Below are positions 34,336 through 43,113 of a stretch of 64,000 bases of DNA, one piece after another. The translations under genes and the position numbers were made by a program. How positions within the stretch are numbered: position 1 is the first letter of the stretch; every line of letters starts with the position of its first letter. The notes under the pieces were generated by a model. The model did not search any database. It was not told the origin of the DNA and saw nothing but the letters and a program-made list of their open reading frames with translations. Origin of the DNA: Lutimaribacter degradans (GTDB lineage Bacteria; Pseudomonadota; Alphaproteobacteria; Rhodobacterales; Rhodobacteraceae); contig NZ_JAMQGO010000001.1 of NCBI RefSeq assembly GCF_023703375.1, forward strand, positions 682,001 to 746,000, written 5' to 3'.

Positions 34336-35520
34336 TCAGGCCAGACGCGCCTCGATCCGGTAGGCATATTGCGCCGAGACAAGCGCCAGCGCCGACACCA
34401 CCGCCAGCAGCAAGAGCAGCGCCCCTGCCCCGGCCGATGTGCTGACAACGACGCCCGCGATGGCCGTCAGCGCTGCGCCGCCGGCAAAGGTCAACGCCCC
34501 CGACAGGCCCGACGCGCTGCCCGCCAGGTGCGGCGCCACCGACATCACGCTGGCATTGACGCCCGGAATGGTCAGCCCGTTGCCCAGCCCGATGAACAGC
34601 ACGAAACCGAACATCAGCAAGGGGTGCGCGTATCCAAGCGCGAAAACAACCGCGCCACAGGCCGGGCCAACAAGCGCCAGCCAGCGCCCCGCGAGCACGA
34701 TCTGCGACAGGCTTACCCGCCCCGACAAACGCCCCGTCAAGTAGTTGCCCAGCATGAAACCGGCTGAAATGCTGCCCATCCCCACGCCTACCCAGGCCGG
34801 TGACAGGCCGAACTGCACCTCGGCCACCTGCGGCGCACCGCCCAGGAAGGCGTAGAAGCCGCCGACGGAGAACACCAGGCAACCGCAATGCGCCCAGAAC
34901 AGCGGCACGCCCAGCAATTCGGGGTAACTGCGGAAATGCGCCCGGAATCCGGCGCCCAGGTGGGGGTTGGTTTCCGGCAAGTCGCTCCATGTCAGCGCGA
35001 AAAGCGCCACACCCATCAGCGCGAAGGCCGCGAAATTCGCACGCCATCCGAAAAGTTCGTCCAGCACCCCGCCCAGAAGCGGGCCCAATAGCGGTGCCAA
35101 TGCCATCGCCGTGCCGATCAACCCGAGCAGTCGGGCCGCCTGGTCGGCCGGGGCGATGTCGCGCACCACCGCGCGGCTGATGACCATGGCGCAGACAACC
35201 GCGCTTTGCAGCAGGCGAAAGCCCAGGAAGACCCAGATGTCCTGCGCCAACATGCACCCGATCGAGGCCACGATGAAAATGCCCAGCCCCGCCAACAGCA
35301 CCGGGCGTCGGCCGTAAAGATCCGACAACGGGCCCATGACGATCTGCAAGCCCGCCGATACCGCCAGGTAGGCGCCGATCGACAGCGACACGAGCGCGTA
35401 ATCGGCCTCGAAATCGGTCGCGATCCGGCTGAGCGATGGCAGGAACATGTTGAGCGACAGCACACTGATCGAGGTCAGAAGAATCAGCGTGAGAAGCGAT
35501 GGTTTTTTCGGAAGACTCAT
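34336..35520 (-). CDS. Bcr/CflA-type MFS drug exporter (second copy)
   Basis: A 394-aa transporter with 12 hydrophobic segments. MGPLSDLYGRRPVLLAG marks the loop between helices 2 and 3, and the helix 4-5 area has RLLQSAVVCAMVISRAVVRD. The N-terminus SLNMFLPSLSRIATDF is typical for Bcr/CflA. It shares the family with the gene at 6450-7664 but the sequences differ throughout, so this is not a recent duplication. It is divergent from the ABC-F gene. Substrate unknown. Confidence 0.9.
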   Translation of the reverse strand: MSLPKKPSLLTLILLTSISVLSLNMFLPSLSRIATDFEADYALVSLSIGAYLAVSAGLQIVMGPLSDLYGRRPVLLAGLGIFIVASIGCMLAQDIWVFLGFRLLQSAVVCAMVISRAVVRDIAPADQAARLLGLIGTAMALAPLLGPLLGGVLDELFGWRANFAAFALMGVALFALTWSDLPETNPHLGAGFRAHFRSYPELLGVPLFWAHCGCLVFSVGGFYAFLGGAPQVAEVQFGLSPAWVGVGMGSISAGFMLGNYLTGRLSGRVSLSQIVLAGRWLALVGPACGAVVFALGYAHPLLMFGFVLFIGLGNGLTIPGVNASVMSVAPHLAGSASGLSGALTFAGGAALTAIAGVVVSTSAGAGALLLLLAVVSALALVSAQYAYRIEARLA

Positions 35521-35620
35521 GCAAATGCATCCATTCTGACGCGGAAGTGCTACGATCTGGCGTCGGGATGTGCAAGTGCATGCTCTGGCAGATGCCTGCG
35601 GCCTCTGCTAGAGCGCGGAC

Positions 35621-37474
35621 ATGTTGAAAATTTCCGATATCTCCTTCTCGATCGAAGGGCGCCCCCTGTTCGAAGGCGCAAGCGCGGTCATCCCCGATGG
35701 TCACAAGGTTGGGCTTGTGGGGCGCAACGGCGCGGGCAAGACGACCCTGTTCCGCCTTATCCGGGGCGAGCTGGCCCTGGAAGGCGGCACCATCAGCCTG
35801 CCGTCGGGCGCGCGCGTGGGCGGCGTCGCGCAAGAGGTGCCCGGCAACGAGGTGTCGCTGCTGAACACGGTGCTGGCCGCCGATACCGAACGCGCCGCCC
35901 TGATGGCCGAGGCCGACACCGCGACCGACCCGACGCGCATCGCCGAGGTCCAGACCCGGCTGGCCGATATCGACGCCTGGTCGGCCGAGGCGCGAGCCAG
36001 TTCCATCCTGCGCGGCTTGGGATTCGACACCGATGAACAACAGATGCCGTGCAGCGCCTTTTCGGGCGGCTGGCGGATGCGCGTTGCGTTGGCGGGCGTG
36101 CTCTTCGCGCAACCCGACCTGCTGCTTCTGGACGAACCCACCAACTATCTCGATCTTGAAGGTGCGCTGTGGCTTGAGGGCTACCTGCAACGCTATCCTC
36201 ACACGGTGATCATCATCAGCCATGATCGCGGCCTGCTGAACCGGGCTGTCGGCGGCATCCTGCATCTCGAGGACCGGCAACTGACCTTCTATAACGGCCC
36301 TTACGACCAGTTTGCCCGCCAGCGCGCCGAACAGCGTGCCGTGCAGGCTGCGATGGCCAAGAAACAAGAGGCCCGCCGCGCCCACCTGCAAAGCTATGTG
36401 GATCGCTTCCGCTACAAGGCCGACAAGGCGCGGCAGGCGCAATCACGCATCAAGATGATTCAGAAGATGGATTTCATCGCCGCCCCGGAAGAGGCCGCGA
36501 AACGCGTTTTCACCTTTCCCGAACCCGAGGAATTGTCCCCCCCGATCCTGGCCACCGATGGCGTCAGCGTGGGGTATGACAAGCGCGTGGTTCTGGGGCG
36601 GCTGAACCTGCGCATCGACCAGGACGATCGAATCGCCCTTCTGGGAAAGAACGGCCAGGGCAAATCGACCCTTGCCAAGCTGTTGTCCGAGCGGCTGGCG
36701 CCGATGGAGGGCACGATCACCCGCGCCTCCAAGCTGCGCATAGGATTCTTTGCCCAGCACCAGGTCGACGAACTGCACTTGGATGAAACACCGATCCAGC
36801 ACCTGCGCCGCGTTTTGCCCGACCGGGCCCCCGCGCAACTGCGCGCACGGCTGGCGGGGTTCGGGCTGATGGCCGAGCAGGCGGAAACCGAGGTCGGGCG
36901 TCTTTCGGGTGGGCAAAAGGCCCGGCTGTCGCTGCTGCTGGCCACGCTTGATGCGCCGCATATGCTGATCCTGGACGAACCCACAAACCACCTCGACATC
37001 GAAAGCCGCGAGGCGCTGGTCGAGGCGCTCAACGCCTATACCGGCGCGGTCATCCTGATCAGCCACGACATGCACCTGCTGTCACTGGTTGCCGACCGGC
37101 TATGGCTGGTCAAGGGGGGCGCGGTGACACCTTACGAGGACGATCTTGAAAGCTATCGCAAGATGTTGTTGTCGAGGGACGCGCCGCAAAAAACGCAAAA
37201 ATCCAAGCCCGCGTCCAAGCCCAAGCGTCCCAACCGCGACGAGATCCTGGCCCTGCGGGCCGAGCTGCGCAAATGCGAGGACCGGGTGACCAAGATCGAG
37301 GACATGCGCGAGAAGCTGGCCGCCAAGCTGGCCGACCCGGGCCTCTACGAGGCCGCACAAGCCGGTGAACTCGAGGTCTGGAACCGAAAATACGCCGAGA
37401 TCATGGAGGGGCTCAAACGCGCCGAAGCCCTGTGGGAAGCCGCGCAGGCAAAGCTGGACGCCGCCGAAGGGTAA
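35621..37474 (+). CDS. ABC-F family ATPase (YheS/Uup-like)
   Basis: A 617-aa cytoplasmic protein with two ABC ATPase domains and no membrane part. Walker A motifs are GRNGAGKT (residues 34-41) and GKNGQGKST (near 345); both domains have the LSGGQKAR/FSGGWRMR-type signature and LLDEPTNYLDLE/ILDEPTNHLDIE Walker B segments. The linker near residues 235-290 is basic and charged, as in ribosome-binding ABC-F factors, and the tail from about 525 is a predicted coiled coil. It probably acts on the ribosome in translation quality control, not transport. Antibiotic resistance is not implied by sequence. Confidence 0.93.
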   Translation: MLKISDISFSIEGRPLFEGASAVIPDGHKVGLVGRNGAGKTTLFRLIRGELALEGGTISLPSGARVGGVAQEVPGNEVSLLNTVLAADTERAALMAEADTATDPTRIAEVQTRLADIDAWSAEARASSILRGLGFDTDEQQMPCSAFSGGWRMRVALAGVLFAQPDLLLLDEPTNYLDLEGALWLEGYLQRYPHTVIIISHDRGLLNRAVGGILHLEDRQLTFYNGPYDQFARQRAEQRAVQAAMAKKQEARRAHLQSYVDRFRYKADKARQAQSRIKMIQKMDFIAAPEEAAKRVFTFPEPEELSPPILATDGVSVGYDKRVVLGRLNLRIDQDDRIALLGKNGQGKSTLAKLLSERLAPMEGTITRASKLRIGFFAQHQVDELHLDETPIQHLRRVLPDRAPAQLRARLAGFGLMAEQAETEVGRLSGGQKARLSLLLATLDAPHMLILDEPTNHLDIESREALVEALNAYTGAVILISHDMHLLSLVADRLWLVKGGAVTPYEDDLESYRKMLLSRDAPQKTQKSKPASKPKRPNRDEILALRAELRKCEDRVTKIEDMREKLAAKLADPGLYEAAQAGELEVWNRKYAEIMEGLKRAEALWEAAQAKLDAAEG

Positions 37475-37556
37475 CCACCCGCACCCGATGCCCAATGGCG
37501 CTTTCTGGCCAGGGCGCGCTCTGGCCAAATGCGGCGCGGCGGCTTAAACCGCAGAA

Positions 37557-38174
37557 ATGGACCAGGCCTTTTTCATCACCGCCTTCGTCACGCTGTTCGT
37601 GATCATTGATCCGATCGGCCTGACGCCGCTTTTCGTGGCGTTGACGCAAGGCATGAGCACGCGGGCGCGACGGGTGATCGCGCTGCGGTCCTGCGGGATC
37701 GCGGCCCTGCTGCTGTGCCTTTTCGCCGCGTTCGGCGAGGCGGTGCTGGGGTTTGTCGGAATTTCCATGCCCGCCTTTCGCATCGCGGGCGGTATCTTGC
37801 TGTTCCTGACCGCGCTCGACATGCTGTTCGAACGCCGCACCAAGCGGCGCGAGGACCAGGCCGACGAGGATGACGGGCCGGACCCGTCCGTCTTTCCGCT
37901 CGCCATCCCGCTGATCGCCGGGCCGGGGGCCATCGCCTCGGTCATCCTGCTGGCGGGCCAGAACCCCGGGCCCGAAGGGCTGGCCGCCACCATCGCGGTG
38001 ATGCTGGCGGTGCTGTTGATCGTTCTGGTGCTGTTCGCGATGGCGGGGCTGCTGGAGCGCGCCTTGGGCAAGACCGGCATCAACGTGGTCACGCGATTGC
38101 TGGGTATGTTGCTGGCCGCGCTGTCGGTGCAATTCGTGCTCGATGGCCTGCGCGGATTCGGCCTGGGCGGCTGA
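37557..38174 (+). CDS. MarC family membrane protein
   Basis: A 205-aa inner-membrane protein with six hydrophobic segments. The N-terminal stretch FITAFVTLFVIIDPIGLTPLF, with the DP(I/V)G motif, and FRIAGGILLFLTALDML are MarC/UPF0056 signatures. A charged loop around residue 90-105 separates two halves with similar architecture. Despite the name, MarC proteins do not have a proven role in drug resistance. The gene follows the ABC-F gene by 82 bp. Confidence 0.9.
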   Translation: MDQAFFITAFVTLFVIIDPIGLTPLFVALTQGMSTRARRVIALRSCGIAALLLCLFAAFGEAVLGFVGISMPAFRIAGGILLFLTALDMLFERRTKRREDQADEDDGPDPSVFPLAIPLIAGPGAIASVILLAGQNPGPEGLAATIAVMLAVLLIVLVLFAMAGLLERALGKTGINVVTRLLGMLLAALSVQFVLDGLRGFGLGG

Positions 38175-38178
38175 ATGC

Positions 38179-38207
38179 TTGTCGCTCCGTCGCCTGGCGC
38201 CTATATC
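38179..38207 (+). promoter_or_regulatory. Promoter for the aspartic protease gene
   Basis: TTGTCG (38179-38184), 17 bp, TATATC (38202-38207). A transcript would start near 38214. This places an in-frame ATG-like start at 38210 upstream of the RNA and supports ATG 38237 as the true start. Confidence 0.5.
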
Positions 38208-38236
38208 AGTTGGGCGCGCAAGCGCAGGGGGCGAGC

Positions 38237-38818
38237 ATGAGCGAATTCCAGATCGGCAACCTGTTTTACCTGGTCCTGTTGGGGGCCGCGGTGACCATGT
38301 GGTTTATCGCCCAAAACCGCAACAGCCTGGGCCGTACCCTGCAGCATGCGATGGTCTGGGGGCTGATTTTTCTGGGCGTGGTCGCGGCAGTCGGCCTTTG
38401 GAGTGACATCCGCAGCACGGTATTGCCGCAACAAAGCGTTTTGGCCGAGCAAGGGCAGATCAAGCTGCCCCGCGCGCCGGATGGCCATTATTACCTGACC
38501 GCAGATGTGAACGGGCACCCGACACGGTTCGTCGTCGATACGGGCGCCACAGAAATCGTGTTGAGCGCCGAGGACGCGCGCGCCGCAGGCATCGCCGATG
38601 ACGACCTGATTTTCTCGGGCCGCGCCTACAGTGCCAACGGGCCGGTGGCTACCGCCCCCGTCACGCTGGAAAGCCTGGCCGTCGGGCCGATCGAGGATCG
38701 CAACCTGCGTGCATGGGTGAACGAGGGCGAGATGAACATTTCGCTTCTGGGCATGTCCTACCTGCAGCGCTACGACCGGATCGAGATCACCGATGGTGCG
38801 CTTGTGCTGACGCGCTGA
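38237..38818 (+). CDS. Membrane-anchored retropepsin-like aspartic protease (TIGR02281 family)
   Basis: A 193-aa protein with one or two hydrophobic segments in the first 60 residues and a retropepsin-like domain from about 85. The catalytic motif FVVDTGATEIVLS (DTGA) is near residue 100 and the second conserved region MNISLLGMSYLQRY is near the C-terminus. The single DTGA implies a homodimer. It most likely faces the periplasm. Its stop codon abuts the holC stop without a gap. Substrates are unknown. Confidence 0.85.
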   Translation: MSEFQIGNLFYLVLLGAAVTMWFIAQNRNSLGRTLQHAMVWGLIFLGVVAAVGLWSDIRSTVLPQQSVLAEQGQIKLPRAPDGHYYLTADVNGHPTRFVVDTGATEIVLSAEDARAAGIADDDLIFSGRAYSANGPVATAPVTLESLAVGPIEDRNLRAWVNEGEMNISLLGMSYLQRYDRIEITDGALVLTR

Positions 38819-39283
38819 TCACCCGGCCGTTTCCGCCTTCTTTTCCCAGCGTCCCGACTCCTCGGACCAGTATTGCGCCGCGCAGCCTGCCTCGGTCAGT
38901 GTCTTCCACTGGCCCCGCGCGGCTTGCACGGCCTCGGGGTCATGCCCGTCGAACAGGATGCAGACCCGTTCAAGCCTCTGCACCTCGTCAGGGCGCACAT
39001 CGGCCCCGTCCACCGCCATAAGACAGGCGGGATCGTTCGGGGCCTGTGCGGCGCATGTCAGCAAGACGGGCTGCAACGCGTCATGCGGCCCGCCCGCCAC
39101 GCCATGCGGCAGGAACCGCTCTTCCGGGCCCAGCCACAGTTTCTGGTCCAGCCAGTCAAGGCGGGCGGGGTCGGTGCCGCGCACCACCACCCGCCAGCCA
39201 TTGGCCAGCGACCGCTCCAGCAGCATTGGCAGGGCCTGCTCCAACGGGCCCCGCGTCAGGTGATAGAAGAACGCGGCCCCCAC
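38819..39283 (-). CDS. holC: DNA polymerase III subunit chi
   Basis: A 154-aa accessory subunit that links the clamp loader to single-strand binding protein. The start GAAFFYHLTRGPLEQALPMLLERSLANGWRV and the later ERVCILFDGHDPEAVQAARGQWK are characteristic. It sits 8 bp after pepA on the same strand, the usual pepA-holC pair of proteobacteria. Confidence 0.93.
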   Translation of the reverse strand: MGAAFFYHLTRGPLEQALPMLLERSLANGWRVVVRGTDPARLDWLDQKLWLGPEERFLPHGVAGGPHDALQPVLLTCAAQAPNDPACLMAVDGADVRPDEVQRLERVCILFDGHDPEAVQAARGQWKTLTEAGCAAQYWSEESGRWEKKAETAG

Positions 39284-39291
39284 GGCGTGTC

Positions 39292-40764
39292 TTACCCTTC
39301 CAGCGTGTCGGCGATCAGGCGGTTGAGCGCCAGAACACCCCAGCCGGTGGCGCCCTTGGGCGCGTAAGTGGTTTCCGATTGCACCCGCGCGACCCCCGCG
39401 ATGTCGAGGTGAATCCAGGGGCAGCCCTCTTGCACGAAACGTTGCAGGAACTGCGCCGCGGTGATCGAGCCGGCAGGCCGGCCGCCGACGTTCTTCATGT
39501 CGGCGATGGGGCTTTTCAGCATGTCGTCATAGGCTTGCCCCAGCGGCATTCGCCAGGCGCCCTCGCCCTCGGCCTCGGCCGCCTTGAGGAACTGGCCTGC
39601 CAGCTTGTCGTCGTTCGAGAAGACGGCGGCGTTTTCATGCCCCAGCGCGATGATGCAGGCGCCGGTCAGGGTGGCCAGGTCAATCATGCCGCGCGGTTTG
39701 AAGGTTTCTTGCGCATACCACATCACGTCGGCCAGCACCAAGCGCCCCTCGGCATCGGTGTTGATAACCTCGATCGTGTCGCCCTTCATCGACTTCACCA
39801 CGTCGCCGGGCCGCGTGGCCGTGCCCGAGGGCATGTTTTCCACCAGCCCCACGAGGCCAACCACATTGGCCGCGGCCTTGCGCTTGGCCAGCGCGCGCAT
39901 GACACCTGCGACAACGCCGGCCCCGCCCATGTCCATGGTCATGTCTTCCATGCCGGCGGCGGGTTTCAGGCTGATCCCGCCCGTGTCGAACACCACGCCC
40001 TTGCCGACCAGTGCCAGCGGCGCGTCGCCTTTCTCGCCACCTTCCCAGCGCATCACCACCAGTTTCGTGGGGCTGTCGCTGCCCTGCCCCACCGACAGAA
40101 AGCTGCCCATGCCCAGTTTTTCCAGGTCGGCCTCTTCCAGGACTTCGACCTTCAGCCCCAGGCTTTCCATCGCGCTCAGCCGGTCGGCGAATTCCGTGGT
40201 GGTCAGGATATTGGCGGGCTCGTTCACCAGGTCGCGGGTGAAGAAAACGCCATCGGCCACCGCAAGCAGCGGTGCGGCAGCGGTTTCGACCTCGTCGGGC
40301 TTGGCCGTCATGATCGTGGCGTCACTTGGCACGGGCGCGTCCTTGCCGGTGCGGTGATCGGCAAAATCATAGGCCCGCAAGGCAAGCCCAAGGGCCAAGT
40401 GTTCCACCCGCCCGCTGCTTCCCGCCAGTACAGTCAGCGCGGCCCCGTCCTGCGCCTTGGCCAAGGCCACGCCCGCGCGGCGCGCCTCGTCAACCGAGGG
40501 GCGGCGCGGCAGGCACACGACATCCAGCGCCTCTGCCGCCATGCCTGCGGGCATGGCCAGGGTGATGACCTGGCCCGGTTTTGCCTTGGCCCATTTTTCG
40601 CTTTCGGCCAGTCGCGCCACCGCGCCCTTGGTCAGGCGGTTGGCCCGCCGCGCGCCCTGGTCCAGCTTGCCATCGGGCGTGACGATCACGGCAACGCGGC
40701 CTTTGGCCGTGGCAATCGCGTCAAGATCGATCTCGGAGAAACGGATGGTCTGCGGCGTGGTCAT
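39292..40764 (-). CDS. pepA: Leucyl aminopeptidase
   Basis: A 490-aa M17 family metallopeptidase that trims N-terminal residues from peptides; in E. coli the hexamer also binds DNA. The active-site signature NTDAEGRLVLAD, the Lys-containing VGKGVVFDTGGISLKP and MDMGGAGVVAG are present. ATG 40764 has a strong aaggagg 4 bp upstream; a longer frame begins 150 bp earlier inside the divergent lptF leader and is rejected. It is divergent from the lpt cluster. Confidence 0.95.
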   Translation of the reverse strand: MTTPQTIRFSEIDLDAIATAKGRVAVIVTPDGKLDQGARRANRLTKGAVARLAESEKWAKAKPGQVITLAMPAGMAAEALDVVCLPRRPSVDEARRAGVALAKAQDGAALTVLAGSSGRVEHLALGLALRAYDFADHRTGKDAPVPSDATIMTAKPDEVETAAAPLLAVADGVFFTRDLVNEPANILTTTEFADRLSAMESLGLKVEVLEEADLEKLGMGSFLSVGQGSDSPTKLVVMRWEGGEKGDAPLALVGKGVVFDTGGISLKPAAGMEDMTMDMGGAGVVAGVMRALAKRKAAANVVGLVGLVENMPSGTATRPGDVVKSMKGDTIEVINTDAEGRLVLADVMWYAQETFKPRGMIDLATLTGACIIALGHENAAVFSNDDKLAGQFLKAAEAEGEGAWRMPLGQAYDDMLKSPIADMKNVGGRPAGSITAAQFLQRFVQEGCPWIHLDIAGVARVQSETTYAPKGATGWGVLALNRLIADTLEG

Positions 40765-40891
40765 GGGGCCTCCTTGTTTTCTGGTTGGCCCGAGTCCTAG
40801 CGCGCGGCCGCCACCTTGACCAGATAGCAGTTTGCCCCGGCGGATCGTTCCTGTAACAACAGGCCATGAAATATGCTCCCGGGGGGGACTG

Positions 40892-42022
40892 TTGAAAAGA
40901 TTCGACAGATACATGCTGTCGCAGCTGATTGTGCTGTTCGGGTTCTTCGCGCTCGTTCTGGTGTCGATCTACTGGATCAACCAGGCGGTGCGCCTTTTTG
41001 ACCGGCTGATCGGCGACGGGCAGTCAGCCTTTGTTTTCATGGAGTTCACCGCGTTGACGCTGCCCAATGTCATACGCATGGTGCTGCCTATGGCGGTTTT
41101 TGCCGCCTCCGTCTATGTCACCAACCGCCTGAGCAGCGAAAGCGAGCTGGTGGTGATGCAATCCACCGGTTTCAGCCCCTGGCGCCTGGCGCGGCCCGTG
41201 CTCATGTTCGGGCTTGGCGCTGCGCTGATGATGTCGGTTTTGACGCATCTTCTGGTGCCGGCCAGCCTGTCGCAACTGCAACTGCGGGAGGCCGAGGTGG
41301 CGCGCAACATAACGTCGCGCCTGTTGACCGATGGCACGTTCCTGCATCCCACCGACGGGGTCACCTTTTACATACGTGAAATCGCCGATGACGGTTCGAT
41401 GGAAGATGTGTTTCTGTCCGACAGGCGCACGCCGGGCCGCGCGCTGACCTTTACCGCCGCGCAAGCCTACCTGGTCAACGAGGGCGGTGGGGCCAAGCTG
41501 GTGATGGTAGACGGTTTGGCGCAGACGTTCAGCCTGGCGGATTCAAGGCTTTCGACCACGCATTTCAACGATTTCACCTACGATATCAGCGCGCTGATCG
41601 ACCGCACAACCGCCCCGCCACCGCGCGTGCGCGACCTGCCCACGCATCGTTTTATTGGGAATTTCGAGGCGATGCTGGCGCGCAACGGCTTTGATCGCGG
41701 CACCGTCACCGAAGAACTGCACAGCCGCGTGGCGCAGGCGCTTTTGTGCGTGGTGGCCGCGCTGATCGGGTTTGCCACGCTGCTTGTGGGCAATTTCTCG
41801 CGTTTCGGGGTCTGGCGGCAGATCCTTGTCGCCTTGCTGCTGCTTGTCGCGGTCAAATTCATCGAGGGGCTTGTCACCGAGCCTGTGCAAAGCAACCCGG
41901 CGGCCTGGCCGCTGCTTTACCTCCCGGTTGTCTTCGGCCTGTTGGCCGCCGGGGGTATCCTGTGGCATGTCGCGCGCCCGCGCCGACCGCGGTGGCGTAA
42001 ATCGGCCGAGGTGCCGGCATGA
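40892..42022 (+). CDS. lptF: LPS export ABC transporter permease LptF
   Basis: A 376-aa inner-membrane subunit of the Lpt bridge that pulls lipopolysaccharide from the membrane, with LptG and the ATPase LptB. Six transmembrane helices, three at each end, flank a periplasmic domain. The family usually starts (x)RFDRYMLSQL; here that is encoded from TTG 40892 with a run of seven G (40881-40887) as ribosome site. No ATG is available at that place, so a TTG start is likely; ATG 40913 is an alternative. It overlaps lptG by 4 bp. Confidence 0.93.
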   Translation: MKRFDRYMLSQLIVLFGFFALVLVSIYWINQAVRLFDRLIGDGQSAFVFMEFTALTLPNVIRMVLPMAVFAASVYVTNRLSSESELVVMQSTGFSPWRLARPVLMFGLGAALMMSVLTHLLVPASLSQLQLREAEVARNITSRLLTDGTFLHPTDGVTFYIREIADDGSMEDVFLSDRRTPGRALTFTAAQAYLVNEGGGAKLVMVDGLAQTFSLADSRLSTTHFNDFTYDISALIDRTTAPPPRVRDLPTHRFIGNFEAMLARNGFDRGTVTEELHSRVAQALLCVVAALIGFATLLVGNFSRFGVWRQILVALLLLVAVKFIEGLVTEPVQSNPAAWPLLYLPVVFGLLAAGGILWHVARPRRPRWRKSAEVPA

Positions 42023-43113
42023 TCCTGCACGCCTATTTCGCCCGCAAGTTCCTGATCTTTTTCGGCGGTGTTTTCGGCGTTTTCCTGTTGCTTTTGCTGC
42101 TGATCGACATGGTCGAACAGATGCGCCGCTTCGGCGGCGAGATCAGCTTTGCCGAGGTTCTGACGCTGACCGCCCTCAACACGCCGATGGGGCTTTACGG
42201 CATAATGCCGCTGATCATGATCCTGGCGACGGTGGCGATGTTCCTTGGGCTTTCACGCTCGTCCGAACTGGTGGTGACGCGGGCGGTGGGCCGGTCGTCG
42301 CTGCGCGCGCTGTTGGCACCGTTTGCGGTGGTGATCGTGATCGGGGCGCTGACCGTGGCGATGTTCAACCCCATCGTCGCGGCCACCTCGAAACGGTACG
42401 AATTGCTGCAAGAGCGGTATCGCAGTGGCGGACAAGAGGTGTTTTCGATCTCGTCCGAGGGGTTGTGGCTGCGCCAGGGCGACGAAGCCGGCCAGACCGT
42501 GATCCGGGCCACGCGCGCCGCGCCCGACGGGACCGTCTTGTACGATGTCACCTTTCTTGTGCACACCCCCGAGGGCGGCCCCATTCAACGGATCGAGGCG
42601 CAATCGGCCGAGCTGGTGCCCGGCGCCTGGGAGCTGAGCCAGGCCAAGGTCTGGCCGCTGGCCGCGGGCATCAACCCCGAGGCCATGGCCACGCGGCACG
42701 AGACATTGCGCCTGTCCTCAAGCCTGACGATGGAGCGTATCCGGGGCAGCCTGGGCGATCCTTCGGTGATCTCGGTGTGGGATATGCCGGCCTATATCAC
42801 GCAGCTTGAAGAGGCCGGGTTTTCTGCCCGCCGTCATGCCGTCTGGTTCCAGATGGAGTTGGCGCGCCCGCTGTTCCTGGTGGCCATGCTGCTGGTCGGC
42901 GCGGGTTTCACGATGCGCCACGTGCGGTTTCGCAACACCGGGATCGCGGTGCTGTCGGCCGTGATCTTGGGGTTTACCTTGTATTACATTCGCAATTTTG
43001 CGCAGATCCTGGGTGAGACCGGGCAGATTCCCATCGTTCTTGCGGCATGGGCGCCGCCCGTGGCCTCGGTGATGCTTGGCCTTGGTATTCTGCTGATCAT
43101 GGAGGACGGGTGA
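42019..43113 (+). CDS. lptG: LPS export ABC transporter permease LptG
   Basis: A 364-aa partner of LptF with the same plan of helices and a beta-jellyroll periplasmic domain. The start ILHAYFARKFLIFFGGVF and the coupling region near GLSRSSELVVTRAVGRSS, which contacts LptB, are typical. Both ends overlap neighbours: 4 bp with lptF and 1 bp (TGATG) with lptD, so the three are translated as a unit. Confidence 0.95.
   Translation: MILHAYFARKFLIFFGGVFGVFLLLLLLIDMVEQMRRFGGEISFAEVLTLTALNTPMGLYGIMPLIMILATVAMFLGLSRSSELVVTRAVGRSSLRALLAPFAVVIVIGALTVAMFNPIVAATSKRYELLQERYRSGGQEVFSISSEGLWLRQGDEAGQTVIRATRAAPDGTVLYDVTFLVHTPEGGPIQRIEAQSAELVPGAWELSQAKVWPLAAGINPEAMATRHETLRLSSSLTMERIRGSLGDPSVISVWDMPAYITQLEEAGFSARRHAVWFQMELARPLFLVAMLLVGAGFTMRHVRFRNTGIAVLSAVILGFTLYYIRNFAQILGETGQIPIVLAAWAPPVASVMLGLGILLIMEDG

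Noticed and set aside
34328..36442. A 704-codon minus-strand frame covering parts of two genes
   Set aside because: It overlaps the MFS exporter in another frame and the ABC-F gene in antisense; both real genes have full motif sets.
35621..37474. Antibiotic-resistance ABC-F protein
   Set aside because: The sequence fits the housekeeping YheS/Uup-like group; nothing specific to resistance-type interdomain linkers can be read by eye.
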